Shown here: positions 6,768 to 15,209 of the stretch, piece after piece | Layout of the letters: each line of letters starts with the position of its first letter | How positions within the stretch are numbered: position 1 is the stretch's first letter | Assembly (NCBI GenBank): GCA_009784345.1 | Contig: WRBW01000005.1 | Location: 1-49,267 of the forward strand | Direction of reading: 5' to 3' | From: Coriobacteriia bacterium | GTDB taxonomy: Bacteria; Actinomycetota; Coriobacteriia; WRKU01; WQUG01 | DNA length: 49,267 bases | Translations under genes and position numbers: made by a program | The notes under the pieces: generated by a model | Databases searched by the model: none | Seen by the model: the letters and a program-made list of their open reading frames with translations, nothing else | Told to the model about the DNA's origin: nothing

Positions 6768-7979
6768 ATGTATATTGAGCGCGAAATCGAAGGCACCATA
6801 ACAGCGCTGCTCACCCAGTTCAAAGTTGTGTTGATTACCGGCCCCCGACAGGTGGGCAAAGCCACTATGCTTCAGCATGTGCTTTCTAGTACGCACGCCT
6901 ATGTGACACTCGACAATATCCTTGCCCTCAAAACAGCTCTTGATGACCCGCCACTGTTTTTCTTAGAAAATCCGCCTCCTCTCATCATTGATGAAGTCCA
7001 ATATGCCCAAGACATATTTCGTCAGATAAAGCTGATTGTCGATCAGAGCGATGCACGTGGCTCTATTGTCCTCACTGGTTCGCAGCCCTATCACCTAATG
7101 CAGCACATTAGTGACTCGCTTGCAGGCCGCATTGCCATACTTGAAATGAGCGGCTTGTCACAAAGAGAGCTCACAGGACACATCACCCGCAAGCCTTTCA
7201 TTCCTCACGAGTCAATGCTACAAAAAAACTCAAGGCTCAAAGATGCACACCAGCTGTGGGCGCGCATCCACAGAGGCTCAATGCCCGAGCTTCAAAATGA
7301 AACAATCGACTGGGCCACCTACTACCAGGGCTATGTTCGCTCTTACATCGAACGCGATGTTCGCGAGCTCATAAGACTCAAGGATGAAATCAAATTCTAT
7401 AACTTCCTTGTTGCCATGGCGGCACGTACCGGGCAGATTTTCAACGCAGCAAGCATCGCAAACGACTTGGATATTTCGCTCAAGACCGTCCAAAGCTGGG
7501 CCTCGATACTTGAAGCGTCAAGTATCATGCGCTTCGTTCGACCCTACCACGAAAATATCAATAAGCAGCTCATTAAGGCCCCAAAGCCTTACTTCTACGA
7601 TACGGGGCTCGTGTGCCACCTCTTGGGGTGGAACAGTCCCGAAGTCTTGCAGAGTGGCGCTATGGCAGGACAACTCTTCGAAACCTTTGCCGTCAGCGAG
7701 ATACTCAAGAGCCACCAAAATGCAGGTGAAGACTTTCGCAACATCTTCTTTTACCGTGACACCGAAAAGCGTGAAATAGACCTCGTCATACGTTCAGGCC
7801 GCTCACTTCACCCCATAGAAATAAAAAAGACCGCCAACCCGCGACGCGAGATGACGAGCAGCTTCAAAGCACTGGATGCTTTCAGCCTCGATATTGGCAT
7901 AGGTGCCCTCGTTTGCATGACAAACAAATCGAACCTCCTGGCTCAAGACGTGCTTGCCCTGCCCATTGATCTCATTTAG
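6768..7979 (+). CDS. AAA ATPase with DUF4143 domain (copy 3)
   Basis: A 403-residue AAA_14/DUF4143 protein on the plus strand. The P-loop is GPRQVGKAT (25-33): the residue after Gly-Lys is Ala, not Thr or Ser, which normally ligates magnesium, so ATP hydrolysis may be weak. The next residue is Thr. Walker B is IIDE (73-76). SIVLTGSQPYHLMQHISDSLAGR follows. The middle has a winged-helix-like stretch (FNAASIANDLDISLKTVQSW), and the C-terminus has FYRDTEKREIDLVIRSGRSLHPIEIKK, a nuclease-like core. Start ATG follows AAGGA with seven bases between. Probably autoregulated through the 15-bp inverted repeat just upstream. Function unknown. Confidence 0.85.
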   Translation: MYIEREIEGTITALLTQFKVVLITGPRQVGKATMLQHVLSSTHAYVTLDNILALKTALDDPPLFFLENPPPLIIDEVQYAQDIFRQIKLIVDQSDARGSIVLTGSQPYHLMQHISDSLAGRIAILEMSGLSQRELTGHITRKPFIPHESMLQKNSRLKDAHQLWARIHRGSMPELQNETIDWATYYQGYVRSYIERDVRELIRLKDEIKFYNFLVAMAARTGQIFNAASIANDLDISLKTVQSWASILEASSIMRFVRPYHENINKQLIKAPKPYFYDTGLVCHLLGWNSPEVLQSGAMAGQLFETFAVSEILKSHQNAGEDFRNIFFYRDTEKREIDLVIRSGRSLHPIEIKKTANPRREMTSSFKALDAFSLDIGIGALVCMTNKSNLLAQDVLALPIDLI

Positions 7980-7994
7980 ATAGCCACCTCTACG

Positions 7995-8056
7995 GGACGC
8001 TCAGTAAACGGCGGAGCACGCGAAGCGTGGCCTGCCCCGCACTTGATGCGGGGTCC
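7995..8056. repeat. GC-rich repeat with hairpin downstream of ATPase copy 3
   Basis: GGCGGAGCACGCGAAGCG starts like the dispersed motif and then departs. CCCCGC/GCGGGG around ACTTGAT (8035-8053) forms a strong stem and is followed by TCCACACCCGCC, again motif-like on the other strand. It probably terminates both converging genes, the ATPase and the small antitoxin gene, though no T-run is present. Confidence 0.45.
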
Positions 8057-8066
8057 ACACCCGCCA

Positions 8067-8312
8067 CTACATCGCTGCGCGATTCAGCAAGTCGATGCGC
8101 TCTGCAATCCAAGTCTTGATTATTGATTGGCGCGTAACACCGATACGGGCAGCCTCTTGATCGAGCGAATCAACCATCCATTGAGGGAAGTCCACATTGA
8201 CGCGCTTCGCCTCATGCCTAGGGCGCCTAAACGTCGACATGTCGAGATAAGGCGTCATGTCGACCTCCCCACTATCAAACATTTCATCAAATTCCTCAAC
8301 ACTTATCTTCAT
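8067..8312 (-). CDS. CopG-family antitoxin, apparently without toxin
   Basis: An 81-residue protein of the CopG/BrnA-like antitoxin kind. The N-terminal EEFDEMFDSGEVDMTPYLD and following RRPRHEAKRVNVDFP are typical. The C-terminal ribbon-helix-helix part is WMVDSLDQEAARIGVTRQSI followed by KTWIAERID. It would bind operator DNA and neutralise a toxin. The ATG follows GAGGAGGTG with seven bases between, a strong site. The usual toxin gene (BrnT-like) should lie directly upstream on the same strand; instead there is only 30 bases of AT-rich DNA and then a truncated unrelated gene. So this is an orphan antitoxin or one whose toxin has been lost. Confidence 0.75.
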   Translation of the reverse strand: MKISVEEFDEMFDSGEVDMTPYLDMSTFRRPRHEAKRVNVDFPQWMVDSLDQEAARIGVTRQSIIKTWIAERIDLLNRAAM

Positions 8313-8343
8313 AGCTCAACACCTCCTCGAAATAGCATAGTTA

Positions 8344-8760
8344 TTATATAATTTTTATACTTATTGTACTGCAGAGAGTATCTTGTCGGCGGAGTGCGTC
8401 CAGCATCCCAAACACTTCCACTAGGCTGGCAAAATTTGCAGCTCGCGCGCCTACAGTCGAACCAAGGTCCCAAAACGCACGTATCTCCCCCTCCGCAAAT
8501 TGCTCGATGATAGGCAGCATGGACTTGCGTCGAGAATAAGTATGCACGATGCAGTCGCTGGAAAGCCTAAAGGTGCCTAGCTTTGAGCTGTGATGCAAGT
8601 AAAAAGGCGGGGCTGCATCAGCCACCAAATCAAAGGACTTTCCACATGGTAGCTGCTTGCTCCACAACAGGCAATGGTAATCACGCAGAGTCGGGCTGTA
8701 AGTGTCAGGATCCTTACCCCCAATCGCATCCGAATAACTCACAAATGATGTATCAATCAT
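8344..8760 (-). pseudogene. Truncated DUF6994-like protein, 3' end replaced by repeat
   Basis: The start MIDTSFVSYSDAIGGKDPDT, the middle LRDYHCLLWSKQLPCGK and FYLHHSSKLGTFRLSSD look like a family I recall as DUF6994 (function unknown). In that family a longer C-terminus follows; here the match stops after IEQFAEGEIRAFWDLG and the rest runs into an exact copy of the dispersed 15-bp motif (8388-8402, read as DALRR) before stopping. The ATG at 8760 follows GGAAAAGGA; the open frame further upstream is unlikely to be used. I judge it a 3'-truncated gene of 138 codons. The family name is from memory and unsure; the truncation by repeat is an inference. Confidence 0.5.
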
Positions 8761-8908
8761 TTCCTTTTCCCTTCGAATCTGCGGAGAAACCCCTACCCGC
8801 CCACACCAGTAATCAGGTGGAACTTGAGGTACTTCGGAAATCTCATAAAGTAGCAATGTGGGGCAAGCGCCCGATGGAGTACATTAATTCCCAAATCATC
8901 AGGCTCAC

Positions 8909-10456
8909 TCAATCACCATTAAGGTCGATGTCTGAAGCCAGATATTTTCCGCTCAACCAAAAAGCTGGCTTTGGAAGCCACCGCCCATCTGGAAGAACGG
9001 ACCCGAATCTCTTGCCGCGGACAGTATCTTCAAAGCCATCGACTTCTACATATCTATATTTTGCCCTATTTCTGACAAAGACAAATTTGAAATCTCTTGC
9101 TTTTGGAAGATTATGCTCTACTTTAACGCCGTTTTTCTGCATCTTCAAATTGGTCTCGACACCATCATTTATCACACGTCTTGTTGCTGCCCATAGCTTT
9201 TTTCCCTCGCGCTCGACTATTTCAGCCGGCGGCTTCCAAAAGATTACCTCTCTTAACACTCTATCTACCTCAAGTCCGTTTTTGTCAGGCTCATCTTTTT
9301 GAAAAATAACCAACATTAACCTTAGGCTATTTAGATATTCGCGAAGTTCAGAAGCCTCCCAAGATTCTTCAGCTACCAAATCCATGAACTCAAATGTCAA
9401 AAGTGGCAAATCTTCCGCAAGCCTTCCGTCATGCTCAAGACAGATTGTTCTCGATGATGCACCCTGCTTTTTAAGTTCCTCTGCCTCATTCTGGTCAACC
9501 CCAAGTATGAGGTTGGTGATGCTTCTCCAGTGACTCTTGTTCCGAGTATGCTTAATTCCAAAATATAGGCAAATATCTCTGTCCGTCATCCCAATAAAGG
9601 GCACAAACAAATCGCGAATACTATTATCGAGGCCGTTATCACGCAAAATGCTAATATCACTTACAATTGGCTTATACTCAATGTCGTCTAAGTGACTCTT
9701 GAGTACTGCCTTCATATAGCTACTCTTAAAAGCAAAAGCTCTGCTTCTCGCCTTCTTCTTGCCGTCTAATGAAGGATAGTATTGAAGCTTCCAACTCTTC
9801 TCCAATGTACTACCTTTTGTACAAGCCCCTAAGTAGAGTGTATCGCCCTCTCTCAACATGTGAGCTAGACCATTTCTTACCATTGTCGAAATGTCTTCAT
9901 AGTCTTGGCGAATTATTTCTAGGTCTTTCTCAGTAGGCGTGTGTATCCACACGTTTCGTATACCCTGCTTCAACCGATTATCCCTCAGCTCATCCTCGTG
10001 CTCATAGAATACAAGAAGGATTTTTTCCATCTTCTTCCACAAGGAAGAGTCTTCTAGAGTTCTAGCAATAGGCTCTCTATACGAAATCATGCAAATGACT
10101 ACTCGCTCTTTGGCGGATGGCTTCCCACTCTTCAACATTTTATACGGGGTTGATTTAAGCTCGACTCCCGCTGCTGGAAAATCAGGTTCAGTCTCGGAAT
10201 TCCTATAGTAGCCAAAAAACCTCTCCTCAATTAATTGTCCTAAATTCCCCTTTCCTTTCCCCTGCCCAAAATATCTATCTTCTTCAAAAAAGTTCTTAGG
10301 TTTTTCTGTATCAGTCGGAAAGCGATTTAGTGAAAGTATGTCATTGAAAGTAAGTCCTTCAAGGAGCTTACCTACTGATTCGATGCTTTGAGGACATGAC
10401 TCATCCATGGATTCAAGTGCATCAAGAATTCTCTTTCTCTCAGCAGCTTGAAGCAT
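8909..10456 (-). CDS. Sau3AI/MutH-family type II restriction endonuclease
   Basis: A 515-residue endonuclease of the Sau3AI kind. The catalytic core matches MutH spacing exactly: E78 (LIEERFF), D92 (PDFP), E99 and K101 in VELKSTPY, the same intervals as E56, D70, E77 and K79 of MutH. Sau3AI enzymes have a MutH-like catalytic N-terminal half and a similar non-catalytic C-terminal half (residues about 250-515) that acts as allosteric effector; the length fits. The expected target is GATC or a related site, but specificity is not readable from sequence. The gene starts three bases after the methyltransferase stop, so the two are translationally coupled. The region is visibly richer in A+T than the flanking core genes and lacks the dispersed motif. 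Confidence 0.85.
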   Translation of the reverse strand: MLQAAERKRILDALESMDESCPQSIESVGKLLEGLTFNDILSLNRFPTDTEKPKNFFEEDRYFGQGKGKGNLGQLIEERFFGYYRNSETEPDFPAAGVELKSTPYKMLKSGKPSAKERVVICMISYREPIARTLEDSSLWKKMEKILLVFYEHEDELRDNRLKQGIRNVWIHTPTEKDLEIIRQDYEDISTMVRNGLAHMLREGDTLYLGACTKGSTLEKSWKLQYYPSLDGKKKARSRAFAFKSSYMKAVLKSHLDDIEYKPIVSDISILRDNGLDNSIRDLFVPFIGMTDRDICLYFGIKHTRNKSHWRSITNLILGVDQNEAEELKKQGASSRTICLEHDGRLAEDLPLLTFEFMDLVAEESWEASELREYLNSLRLMLVIFQKDEPDKNGLEVDRVLREVIFWKPPAEIVEREGKKLWAATRRVINDGVETNLKMQKNGVKVEHNLPKARDFKFVFVRNRAKYRYVEVDGFEDTVRGKRFGSVLPDGRWLPKPAFWLSGKYLASDIDLNGD

Positions 10457-10459
10457 ATT

Positions 10460-11782
10460 CTATTCGACCGCCTGATGTCGTCTGGCAATCTCTTTTCCAA
10501 TTTGGCGAACGATGCCTACAACCAGTGCGTTCCCAATGCAGAATGCGCGCTGCGCATCTGTCATGCCTGTGCCAGTCCACCCTTTGGGAAATCCACTCAA
10601 TACATCAAGTTCGTCAGGTACTAGACGACGAAATTTTCCTGATTCGGTAACTACAGCGTGTTTTGCTCTAGATGCAGACCCCCCCCCCTCAGATGTGAGG
10701 ATAGTACGTGCAGGCCTGTTGAGTGGATCAGGGAAAACCATACTTCCCTCTGCGTAAATGTATTCGTGCCCCGTAGTCTTATTCATGCGGGGTATCTTTT
10801 TACCACCCTTGTGATATTTCCACTTTTCGATGGCATCTTCTGAAAGGTAAAACTCTTCTGGAACTTCATCTTCACAGACAAGAGCGCTTTCCAGGGTATG
10901 ACTCTTCCCAGAATACTTTGCTTGAACTCTCGCCGTAACGATGTGGCAGTGTTGCATTACGCCGGCATTAAGAAAGGGTGATGTACTTTTGCCATGTCCA
11001 AAGCTAGTGCTCACCTCATAAGGATCATTAGGGATTTCGAATTCACTGTAGCATAGGTTTTCTGAGGTGATGGGCAGAGCTTTTGCCTCGACACCATCAG
11101 CAGATAGCCTCTTTTCTAAATCCCATTTCTCGTCTGTCAGCTCTGCATAGATAAACACGCGGCGCCGGCGCTGAGGGTAACCATAGTCAGCAGCATTGAC
11201 GTCGCGCCACTCTACGGAATATCCCAGGTTCGCTAGACAGCTGAGCATGATAGCAAAGTCTCTTCCGCGCTGATCTTTAGGGGACTTGAGCATTCTGTCG
11301 ACGTTTTCCAGAAGTAAGTACTTGGGTCGCTTGTCGCCATATAGCGACAGCATACGATAGATTTCCCACCACAGTACACCCTTTTTGCCACGCAGACCTT
11401 TAGCCTGTGGCAAGGGTCGCGCCACGGAGTAATCTTGACAAGGAAACCCACCCACCAACATCTCGCACTCGGGAAGCTGCCTGACACCAGCTTCAACCTC
11501 ATCGAGGACAACCGCCAAATCTTCATTAATCATGTTTTCAGCAGGAATTTTCTTAGCGAAACGCTCTTGATAGCACTCGAAAGCATATTGCTTCTTTGGT
11601 GAGCCAGGAGGCTCCCATTGGTTCGCCCAGACGACTTTGAAGCCGTTATTCTTCCACTTGGCTCCCCGAAAGTTCACACCCTCGAGCCCAACATGAAAGC
11701 CTCCCACGCCAGCAAAAAGCTCCACAACCCGAATGGGTTGCACTAGATTTTTAACAGTATTTGCTGGTTTTTTGATCGCCAT
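10460..11782 (-). CDS. DNA (cytosine-5-)-methyltransferase of the same R-M system
   Basis: A C5-cytosine methyltransferase of 440 residues. Motif I is FAGVGGF (23-29), motif IV is PCQ with catalytic Cys115 (GGFPCQDYS), motif VI is ENV (159-161), motif VIII is QRRRRVF, and motifs IX-X are in the last 90 residues (LSGFPKGWTG then IGNALVV). The target recognition domain lies between. It protects host DNA from the adjacent endonuclease; M.Sau3AI-type enzymes make C5-methylcytosine in GATC, so that is the first target to test. The ATG at 11782 is my choice; a TTG two codons earlier is also open, and no strong ribosome site marks either. It follows the DUF262 gene by 99 bases. Confidence 0.9.
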   Translation of the reverse strand: MAIKKPANTVKNLVQPIRVVELFAGVGGFHVGLEGVNFRGAKWKNNGFKVVWANQWEPPGSPKKQYAFECYQERFAKKIPAENMINEDLAVVLDEVEAGVRQLPECEMLVGGFPCQDYSVARPLPQAKGLRGKKGVLWWEIYRMLSLYGDKRPKYLLLENVDRMLKSPKDQRGRDFAIMLSCLANLGYSVEWRDVNAADYGYPQRRRRVFIYAELTDEKWDLEKRLSADGVEAKALPITSENLCYSEFEIPNDPYEVSTSFGHGKSTSPFLNAGVMQHCHIVTARVQAKYSGKSHTLESALVCEDEVPEEFYLSEDAIEKWKYHKGGKKIPRMNKTTGHEYIYAEGSMVFPDPLNRPARTILTSEGGGSASRAKHAVVTESGKFRRLVPDELDVLSGFPKGWTGTGMTDAQRAFCIGNALVVGIVRQIGKEIARRHQAVE

Positions 11783-11881
11783 AACCAAAGCATTTTAGCG
11801 ATCTATTCACCCTATTTGATTAATACCCTCTAAGATCTCACAATCCGTAGATCAGAGAGGGGGATCCAGCTTTTGCACTCA

Positions 11882-13723
11882 TTATGAATACATATTGTTC
11901 AGCAATGAGTTTATCAAGGAGCTGCCTCTCGAAGAAATGAGTCTGATTGCTGGTGCTGGATTAACCAGCGCCGACTCAAGACCACTCTTTGCTTCTTCCA
12001 GCTCATCCTTGGTGGGGTATAACGCTCTTTCAAGATATGTTTGGCAGTATGACTGACCCTCTTTCTCATACTCATATAGCGTCTTTAGACCCTTGCCGCG
12101 ATTGGAGGGCAAGTCTAAGAACATTATATTTCCAATGGCTCCACCTGGGATTTTATACCTTTTGTAGAATTGGTCGAGAAAGCCTCTTCTGGTAAGAATA
12201 TGTTCATATTCATATCTTTGTTCGTTGAGAGTACATGCATAATAGGATGTGAAAACAGCCACTATTAGTTTTTGCACCTTTCCGATGTTGATTGAGGGTC
12301 TCTCAACTTCATCACTGTGCCACTCAATCAGTGCATTCTCCAACCTTTGCCTGTCTAATGACCTTAGGTATCTATTCTCTCCACCATCAACGTATATTTG
12401 TGCAATCTTTGAATCCCCTGTGCCGGACCAATACCCTGTTACGGCATCAAATAGCAGGTAGAATATGAAATTTCTGCGAGCCTTATCATAATTCACCATA
12501 TAATGAGATGTCGGCTCGAGCACTTGCACATCTGAAAGATTTCTGTACTTTATGGTCCAAAGGGATGCGAACATAGAAATGACCTGAAAGTCAGAGATAG
12601 CCGATGACTCATAGGCATCATTTACACCAGGCTTCCGAAGCTTCTGCTTGAGGGTATCGTTGATATCTTTATAAATATTTAGCACCTCATTCGTAAGCCT
12701 TTCAACAAATTGCTCATCCTTCAATAAGTCAGCTTTATTCACCAATTCATGAAGCTTTCGATTGTCTACTTTTAGCGCGATTGCAGCACTTGTGAAGCCG
12801 ACTACATTTTTTAACTCTCCGGTCTCGCTGCTTTTCCCGAAAAACAGCGCTGGGTTCTTTGATACTATAAGCGACCCTAGCGCTCCACAGAATTCTGAAA
12901 GATTGATCTCTCTATCTTCTTGCATCTGAAGTGGATCGTAATCGACAATTTCCAGCTCGCGATCGGAAATTAAAGAATCGTAACGATGTATCACATTATC
13001 AAGGAGCTCTTGGCTTGCTGGCCCCTCACTTAGCTTTACAGTGTATCCATACCACTGTGCCGCAAAAACCTGATACTTAGTCAGCTTTTTTCCACCACGG
13101 TTTAGGTTTGAAAAGACCTCAGCAAGCTGCGTCTCATCTCCCAAAAACTCAATGTAAGGTATGTCCACATTATCAATGTTCAAATATGACTTTACGTCAG
13201 AAATTAGCTCACCCTGGAGTCTGGTCAGCTCATCACCCTTCGCTGCAGTCACCATATTCGAAAATTCACTATTTATCTGATCCCTAAGATAGAATGTATC
13301 AGAATCATCAAGCGAAATTACAACCTCTCTAAGTACTGCTGATATCTTTGCCTCATACTCGCTCATTGTTGCCTGAGGAATTTTCTCCCGCTCATCAAAC
13401 AGTATACTGAGTACCTTTTGTAGAAATTCACCCTTAATCGGATAATACAACGACGGATTTGACTCAAAGTCCATCATCGTCGAATACCTCTGCAGTCCAT
13501 CAATCAATGTGAACCTGTCGGAATTATCGTTTTCGTCAGCACCATATTTGTACAATAAGATTGAGCCGAATGGAAAGCCATTGTGAAGCGTCTCGATAAA
13601 CTCTCTCTTTTCATTCTTGCTCCATACAAGTCTTCGCTGGTATTTTGGAAGCTTAATTTTGCCCCTCAGCATGCTTAAACTCATTTTGTCTGCACGATAT
13701 AAAGCATGGCGATCGTTAGTCAT
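11882..13723 (-). CDS. DUF262 and HNH-type (GmrSD-like) protein
   Basis: A 613-residue protein whose N-terminal DUF262 domain shows PKYQRRLVWS (about residues 26-35), then GFPFGSILLY and LIDGLQRYSTM (about 73-83), the ParB/Srx-like fold. The C-terminal part has YEYEHILTRRGFLDQFYK followed by NIMFLDLPSNRGKG, matching the H-x(n)-N pattern of DUF1524-like HNH nucleases. This DUF262 plus HNH design is that of GmrS/GmrD and BrxU-type restriction factors that cut modified phage DNA. Placed upstream of a restriction-modification pair on the same strand, it probably belongs to the same defence block. Whether it acts alone on modified DNA or with the pair is unknown. Confidence 0.8.
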   Translation of the reverse strand: MTNDRHALYRADKMSLSMLRGKIKLPKYQRRLVWSKNEKREFIETLHNGFPFGSILLYKYGADENDNSDRFTLIDGLQRYSTMMDFESNPSLYYPIKGEFLQKVLSILFDEREKIPQATMSEYEAKISAVLREVVISLDDSDTFYLRDQINSEFSNMVTAAKGDELTRLQGELISDVKSYLNIDNVDIPYIEFLGDETQLAEVFSNLNRGGKKLTKYQVFAAQWYGYTVKLSEGPASQELLDNVIHRYDSLISDRELEIVDYDPLQMQEDREINLSEFCGALGSLIVSKNPALFFGKSSETGELKNVVGFTSAAIALKVDNRKLHELVNKADLLKDEQFVERLTNEVLNIYKDINDTLKQKLRKPGVNDAYESSAISDFQVISMFASLWTIKYRNLSDVQVLEPTSHYMVNYDKARRNFIFYLLFDAVTGYWSGTGDSKIAQIYVDGGENRYLRSLDRQRLENALIEWHSDEVERPSINIGKVQKLIVAVFTSYYACTLNEQRYEYEHILTRRGFLDQFYKRYKIPGGAIGNIMFLDLPSNRGKGLKTLYEYEKEGQSYCQTYLERALYPTKDELEEAKSGLESALVNPAPAIRLISSRGSSLINSLLNNMYS

Positions 13724-13765
13724 ATTGCACTCCCAAGAATCTGGATGAACACTTATCCTATTAGA

Positions 13766-13890
13766 TCATGACGTTTGCGACGGATCAAGATCTGCGAAAA
13801 AAATGCATGAGACATAAATGCTCGCTTCCGCCACCAATGCCACCTGTGCTGAAGTGAGATTGCCGAGTTCGAGCGTGATTTTTTTGAGCG
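13766..13890 (-). pseudogene. Possible gene remnant before a repeat
   Basis: On the minus strand one frame reads KKITLELGNLTSAQVALVAE then ASIYVSCIFFADLDPSQTS and a stop, which looks like a real protein end with a hydrophobic segment. No start codon or upstream part is found, because a composite repeat begins at 13901. I do not recognise the family. It may be a remnant cut off by the repeat. Confidence 0.3.
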
Positions 13891-13900
13891 ATCATAAAAG

Positions 13901-14131
13901 AAGGTCAAGGGCGAGATTCCGCGTCGGGGTGCAGCGAGTGTGGTCATGATATTGACAGACGCTGACGCGAGGCACTTCGGTGACGATTAGATTGACTGCG
14001 TCATCACTGCGCTCCGTTCGCCAGGGCATGCGCAAGCGATGCCCGCTCACTATGCTTGCGTTGCGGGTTAAGCCCGCAATGACGGGAATGGATGTCGCGC
14101 TGGTGGGTGGGTGGTGTGGGCGTGCTCCCCC
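13901..14131. repeat. Composite intergenic repeat (modules B, C, D)
   Basis: Begins AAGGTCAAGGGCGAGATTCC (module B), continues with a long module C from GACAGACGCTGACGCGAGG through GCAAGCGATGCCC, and ends with module D, TGGGCGTGCTCCCCC (14117-14131), two bases before the stop codon of the next gene. Module C recurs with few changes at about 16730-16842 and in shorter form near 22210. Module D is a variant of the dispersed 15-bp motif. No coding potential is seen. Confidence 0.75.
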
Positions 14132-14133
14132 AA

Positions 14134-14847
14134 TTAAGCTTTATTTGTTAATGCCAGTTGAGATGAGAGAGCGTGTATACTTGCCAGCTTTTCGTAACTT
14201 ACAAATTCGACTCTCTGGCGAATGTCGTCGAAGATAGTTCGATTGATGACATCGTGGAATTTGCTTTCTCGATACTCATCGGCAACAATCTGAAACGATG
14301 CGTTGAAGTCCTGTAGCTCATAGAATTTTGTCAGCGAATTGAGTATATCGGTCGAGTGCTCGATTTCGATAAAGGCGCTGGGCATACGCCTTTCGTTAAA
14401 CCAGACAACGTCAACTGTTTTCGCATATCTGAGCAGCTCTGGGTAGGCGAAGGGCTCGATGTCATTTAGTGAGCTTACGCTAGAGAGCGGCTTTCCCACG
14501 AAAAGCCGGTTCTTGTCCTGGTTCGGCACGTAGGTTGACTGGTCTTTGTAGTTCCCGACCTCGACCGCCAGACCCTGATAGTAGGAGTGTGAAAAGTCTT
14601 CTTTTTGCGCGTCTGCAACGGTGGCGATGTTGAGCTTGCTGAGGACCTCTGGTTTTTGTTCTTCGAGGGCCCAGAGCCCTGGCTTTATCTTGAAGAACGC
14701 AGGATTGTCTTGAACGATTCTTCTGACTGAGGCCTCGGGTGTTTTTGACTTCCAGCGCGAGTAGTCCATCGCTGCATTGAGTTGCCCGAAGGTGGCAAAG
14801 CCGCCGAGCTCCTTCATTTTTGCTATGACCTGTTGTGCCTGCGTCAC
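14134..14847 (-). CDS. Winged-helix plus nuclease-like protein, restriction-associated
   Basis: A 237-residue protein from the GTG at 14847, which follows GAGGTGATGTCACA. Residues about 1-60 (QQVIAKMKELGGFATFGQLN then NPAFFKIKPGLWALEE) resemble the HARE/HB1-type winged helix often fused to restriction enzymes. The C-terminal half has VDVVWFNERRMPSAFIEIEH, with D and E-x-E spaced as in PD-(D/E)xK nucleases, followed by FQIVADEYRESKF. I infer a DNA-binding nuclease or nuclease-fold protein tied to defence. No methyltransferase is next to it; the small DpnD-like gene lies 119 bases upstream. The family is not firmly recognised. Confidence 0.55.
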   Translation of the reverse strand: MTQAQQVIAKMKELGGFATFGQLNAAMDYSRWKSKTPEASVRRIVQDNPAFFKIKPGLWALEEQKPEVLSKLNIATVADAQKEDFSHSYYQGLAVEVGNYKDQSTYVPNQDKNRLFVGKPLSSVSSLNDIEPFAYPELLRYAKTVDVVWFNERRMPSAFIEIEHSTDILNSLTKFYELQDFNASFQIVADEYRESKFHDVINRTIFDDIRQRVEFVSYEKLASIHALSSQLALTNKA

Positions 14848-14966
14848 TGTGACATCACCTCGCTGGTTGCCGCTATTCGTATGTGGCAAGTTTACCCTAT
14901 GACGAGCGCATGGTGGCTGGGCTAGAGGAGCAGGCGGTAGGGTCATTGAGTCGATATTTGTTTTGC

Positions 14967-15161
14967 TTAGAGTTCGTGCCATTCGAGTTCGTTGTTGTTG
15001 GCGACCGCCATTTGGGATGATGTGATGTTGCCGGGTTCGAGGACGAATTCGCAGTCGCGGTATTTCTGGCGGGCGATGTCGAGTGCTTCTTCGGGTGATT
15101 GTGCAATGACGGTAAATGCTTCTGAGATGGTTTCTTCGATTATGATTTCGTATTCTTTCAT
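14967..15161 (-). CDS. DpnD/PcfM-like small protein
   Basis: A 64-residue protein. MKEYEIIIEETISEAFTVIA then SPEEALDIARQKYRDCEFVL is the pattern of the DpnD/PcfM C-terminal domain, a small fold found on plasmids and next to restriction genes, of unknown function. The ATG at 15161 is preceded by GGAG at a spacing of nine; an upstream in-frame ATG at 15179 lacks a site. It lies upstream of the winged-helix protein gene on the same strand, possibly one transcript. Confidence 0.6.
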   Translation of the reverse strand: MKEYEIIIEETISEAFTVIAQSPEEALDIARQKYRDCEFVLEPGNITSSQMAVANNNELEWHEL

Positions 15162-15209
15162 GGGGGTTGCTCCAATCAATTTTTGATCGATCGTATCAGA
15201 ATGGCGCGT

